From NCBI GenBank assembly GCA_017165825.1, contig CM029393.1, positions 2,081,520-2,145,519 on the forward strand: a stretch of 64,000 nt of DNA, read 5' to 3'. Made by a program: the position numbers and the translations under genes. Origin of the DNA: Hepsetus odoe. Lineage: Eukaryota; Chordata; Actinopteri; Characiformes; Hepsetidae. The notes beneath the pieces are model-generated. The model worked only from the letters and a program-made list of their open reading frames with translations, made no database searches and was not told the DNA's origin. Within the stretch, counting starts at the first letter, position 1; the number at the start of each line of letters is the position of its first letter. Positions 61,901 to 64,000 of the stretch are shown piece by piece.

Positions 61901-63661
61901 GACACATCACATGTCTATGATTATTACCTAAAATATATTGTTACATATAAATATATAAGTAAAAAGAAATAAATAGTTTTCATTAAAAGCTTAATGAAAA
62001 TTCTGCTCCAGATTTAACCATTCATTCAAGAAGGAATGCTTCGAATCAGAAGACAGAAGTTTATATACAGTACTGTGCAAAAGTTTTAGGCAGGTGTGTA
62101 AAAAATGATATAAACAAAGAATGCTTTCAGAAATATAAATAATGATTGTTTATTTTTTATCAGTTTACAAAATGCAAAGTGTATAAATCTAAATCAAATC
62201 AATATCTGGTGTTACTACCTTTTGCCTTCAAACCAGCATCAGTTCTTCTGGCCCCACAGAGCCCTGATCTCAACATCATCCAGTGTGTCTGGATCACATG
62301 AAGAGACAGAAGGATGTGAGGAAGCTACATCCACAGAAGATCTGTGGTCAGTTCTCCAAGATGTTTGGAACAACCTACCAGCCGAGTTTCTTCCAAAACT
62401 GTGTGCAAGTGTACCTAAAAGAACTGATGCTGTTTTGTAGGCAAAGGATGGTCACACCAAATACTGATTTGATTTAGATTTCTCTTTGGTTCATTCACTG
62501 CATTTTGTTGATTGATGAAAATTAATGATTAACACTTCCATTTCTGAAAGCGTTCTTTGTTTACAGCATTTTTTCCACACCTGCCTAAAACTTTTGTACA
62601 GTACTGTATATGCCAGTTAAAGGCAGAGTAACAAAATAATCTTGTTTAATTGTAAAAAATAAAATAAAATAAAGAAAGGGTTGAGAGTAGTTATGTAAAT
62701 TGAATGAAAGTTTCTCCTGTGGTACAAGAAAACAACAATGTGATTTCTAGGAAATAAATCAATAAAAGCATGTCATTTCTTTAATGATATGTGACGTTAT
62801 AGCAGCAGTATATTATGCATGGTGTTATGACGTTCTATTTAATAAGAATCATTCTCTCCACAGAACAGAAAGACGGAAACACTTAAGCAACTTTCCTTCC
62901 TGCATCCTCTGGTTACTAAGTACTAAACAATGGTCTCTTCCATTGAGTTTAAATTTACACTAAAGATGCTGGGAGCAGACTGAAGCAGAATGGAAATTAA
63001 ATGAAATGAGGGCAAAATACATTAACAGGTAAAAGATGAATATTGTCGGTCAAGAAGGCAGTCACATCAAAGACAAGCATGAATAGAAATTTTAATATAT
63101 AAACTGAAATGTAAACAGCATTCACACTACATCAACAGACAATAAATTTACCCAGCATCAAACTGATTAAAATTTCCTGCAGGAAGAAAAATTCAATAAA
63201 ATGGTAAAAAAAAAATAAAATAAAACGGGGTTATAAAAATGCATTAACGTATTTCAAAGCATTAGTCTGAAGGTGGCAATTCAAATGAAGTGTTTTAATG
63301 TTTGTACCAATTAAAACGAACTATGACAATTTATTTTATTTCAGTTTATTCAACAAAGCTAGGAAAATTAACCTTTTTGATGTATTGTCTATAGATTGAG
63401 CGGCACTATAACTGAATCCAATTATCTGAGATTTACACCTCTATATAAACTATGCATACAATCACACAACAGTTTGAATGATAAGAATTTATTGCATACA
63501 CGTAAAATACTTCCGTTTGCCCAGATACTGCTTTTTGCAGTGAAGTATGTCCTACCTGGTTCCATGTCAGTGCTGATAGGTCTTCCTTTCCCTGCACTGC
63601 TGCCGCTACCACTGGTGTTGGAGTAGGGCAAGTCACTCAGCAGGCTGACACCTGCTGCCAT
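54062..63661 (-). CDS. ptpdc1: protein tyrosine phosphatase domain-containing 1 (9 coding exons)
   Basis: CDC14/dual-specificity-type phosphatase; the human gene (also called PTP9Q22) has been linked to cilium length and centrosome function. Coding exons: 63556-63661, 60105-60276, 59668-59748, 58702-58820, 58022-58159, 56392-57578, 55671-55856, 55380-55490 and 54062-54175. All junctions are GT-AG with matching phase. The product is 737 residues (human about 750). The phosphatase domain covers residues ~90-250: TDNLLAMARPS, the GWKDYG loop with likely general acid Asp169, and HCHAGLGRTG with Cys198 and Arg204. A poorly conserved Ser-rich middle follows, then the conserved tail (LMWSWLEQLKEPILT, AIKAFTKVN). 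The first exon starts MAAGVSLLSDLPYSN, and a plausible acceptor at 63673-63674 implies upstream 5' UTR exons. It is transcribed toward the let-7 cluster, about 4 kb from the CCAAT-box promoter. Confidence 0.95.
55380..55490 (-). CDS. ptpdc1: ptpdc1 coding exon 8
   Basis: 37 codons, GHRQTLLCILDCAAHLLN to AIKAFTK, like human GQHQTILCVLH to AIKAFTK. Acceptor ATGCAG, donor GTAAGT. Confidence 0.95.
55671..55856 (-). CDS. ptpdc1: ptpdc1 coding exon 7
   Basis: 62 codons, KELNSKEGSWEKLCLERDP through LMWSWLEQLKEPILTTEDIE to NAIDK. Acceptor TTTCAG, donor GTACAG. Confidence 0.95.
55871..55922. repeat. (AAAT)n and (AAT)n microsatellite
   Basis: Simple repeats in ptpdc1 intron 6, only 15 bp from the exon 7 boundary. 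Confidence 0.95.
56392..57578 (-). CDS. ptpdc1: ptpdc1 coding exon 6
   Basis: The long exon (residues 206-601). It completes the phosphatase domain (VLLACYLVFTSRMSADQA, FVRAKRPNSIQTRGQLLCV), then a conserved helical part (HLMHGYEARQMKNVPKIVHL) and a variable Ser/Pro-rich region. It ends at TWQ before the donor GTACAAG. Confidence 0.96.
58022..58159 (-). CDS. ptpdc1: ptpdc1 coding exon 5 (catalytic)
   Basis: YFYNFGWKDYGVASLTTVLD to AIHCHAGLGRT. It contains the CX5R signature and the GWKD loop. Acceptor TTCCAG|TC, donor GTTAGT. Confidence 0.96.
58702..58820 (-). CDS. ptpdc1: ptpdc1 coding exon 4
   Basis: CGLKTIINLQRPGEHASCG to FMQAG, matching the human segment GIKTIINLQRPGEHASCG. Acceptor TCCTAG, donor GTGAGT. 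Confidence 0.95.
58998..59524 (-). mobile_element. fold-back Tc1-like element, copy 3
   Basis: Inserted in ptpdc1 intron 3 with TA at both borders. The minus strand keeps SGSHEETEGCEEATSTEDLW and NLPAEFLQKLCASVPRR. The right end lacks the short ACAAAG stretch seen in other copies. Confidence 0.86.
59668..59748 (-). CDS. ptpdc1: ptpdc1 coding exon 3
   Basis: ITDNLLAMARPSTEIIEKYN to DQFLG. Acceptor ATGTCAG, donor GTAAGT; phases agree with both neighbours. Confidence 0.95.
60105..60276 (-). CDS. ptpdc1: ptpdc1 coding exon 2
   Basis: HVRIPTAKYTKVGETLRHVI to KGLYSS, close to the human N-terminal region. The acceptor CTGAAG|TC was chosen over the nearby GTCAG because only it keeps frame with exon 1. 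Donor GTAGGC. Confidence 0.9.
60781..60834. repeat. poly(A)/(AAAT)n simple repeat
   Basis: A-rich run passing into AAAT repeats in ptpdc1 intron 1. Confidence 0.9.
61112..61318 (-). repeat. SINE family B in ptpdc1 intron 1
   Basis: Same family as 3662-3864, ending CTAGACCACCACCACCAG. The box B region is partly rearranged (GAGGAACCTGGGACC). Confidence 0.8.
62066..62608 (+). mobile_element. fold-back Tc1-like element, copy 4
   Basis: In ptpdc1 intron 1, opposite in orientation to copy 3, with TACAGTACTG ends and TA at both borders. The central frame keeps SGSHEETEGCEEATSTEDLW and NLPAEFLPKLCASVPKR. Confidence 0.87.
63556..63661 (-). CDS. ptpdc1: ptpdc1 coding exon 1
   Basis: 35 codons plus one base, MAAGVSLLSDLPYSN to RPISTDMEP, then donor GTAGGA. 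The start sits in GCCATGG, a strong context. Stop-free sequence beyond the donor is intron read-through, not protein. Confidence 0.85.
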
Positions 63662-64000
63662 GGCAGAATCTCTTTAAGGCAGAAACAAACATGGAGTCAG
63701 AGCGCACACACAAACCTGAACAGATGCGGGAGTAAACAGTATGGAGCTGTTGCCCAGGGCACTGTGTCCGTCGGGGGAAGGATACTTGTGAAGCCTAATG
63801 CTGTGGCAAACACATTAAATCTAATGCAACACAACCACAGGTCTCAAGGGGCGATGGGCATGAGATGAAGTTGCAAGATGATTACTGCAGTGAGTAAAAA
63901 AGCATCATGGTGCCATTTCTGTTGATCGATTTTCATAACATTACAAACAACTGTAATTCTACCTGGAAAATGTCCACTCATTTTTGATCAAAATTAAGTT
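63662..64000. other. upstream of the ptpdc1 start, no exon fixed
   Basis: A possible acceptor at 63673-63674 suggests the 5' UTR exon and promoter lie beyond the window edge. Confidence 0.4.

Noticed and set aside
1..64000. CRISPR arrays, phage or bacterial operons
   Set aside because: No spaced direct repeats, Shine-Dalgarno-led gene runs or bacterial genes; all evidence is of a vertebrate nuclear genome.

Overview
This window is teleost fish nuclear DNA. It is AT-rich, its genes have many introns with GT-AG boundaries, and it is littered with tRNA-derived SINEs, Tc1-like DNA elements and an RTE-like LINE. The repeat mix resembles ostariophysan fishes such as catfishes and characins, but the sequence alone does not fix the species. 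No prokaryotic or viral gene is present.

The recognisable genes all lie on the minus strand, in the right-hand 38 kb. Reading in the direction of transcription (high to low coordinates): (1) ptpdc1, a CDC14-like dual-specificity phosphatase linked to cilia. Nine coding exons run from 63661 to 54062 and splice in frame to 737 residues, with the catalytic motif HCHAGLGRTG intact. (2) A CpG-rich promoter-like region at about 49480-50680 with a dense array of CCAAT boxes, followed by splice sites that suggest a non-coding host transcript. (3) Two let-7 precursor hairpins, let-7a-1-like (44987-45067) and let-7f-1-like (44533-44623). (4) wnt7a, four coding exons from 42569 to 26397, splicing to 349 residues, the same length as human WNT7A.

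The left part (1-25800) holds no gene I can support. It contains SINEs, fold-back DNA elements, microsatellites, a striking long palindrome at 12011-12156, and several unique blocks that look like conserved non-coding sequence of the kind often found around Wnt genes. That last reading is a guess without alignment.

The main point of interest is the layout. In human, PTPDC1 and let-7a-1/let-7f-1/let-7d lie together on chromosome 9q22, WNT7A lies on 3p25, and WNT7B lies beside let-7a-3/let-7b on 22q13. Here ptpdc1, let-7a-1/f-1 and wnt7a sit within 37 kb on one strand, as expected if one ancestral Wnt7/let-7/Ptpdc1 block was split differently among paralogous chromosomes after genome duplication. 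The let-7a copy carries an unusual base at mature position 17, and Wnt7a has lost one of its three N-glycosylation sequons.
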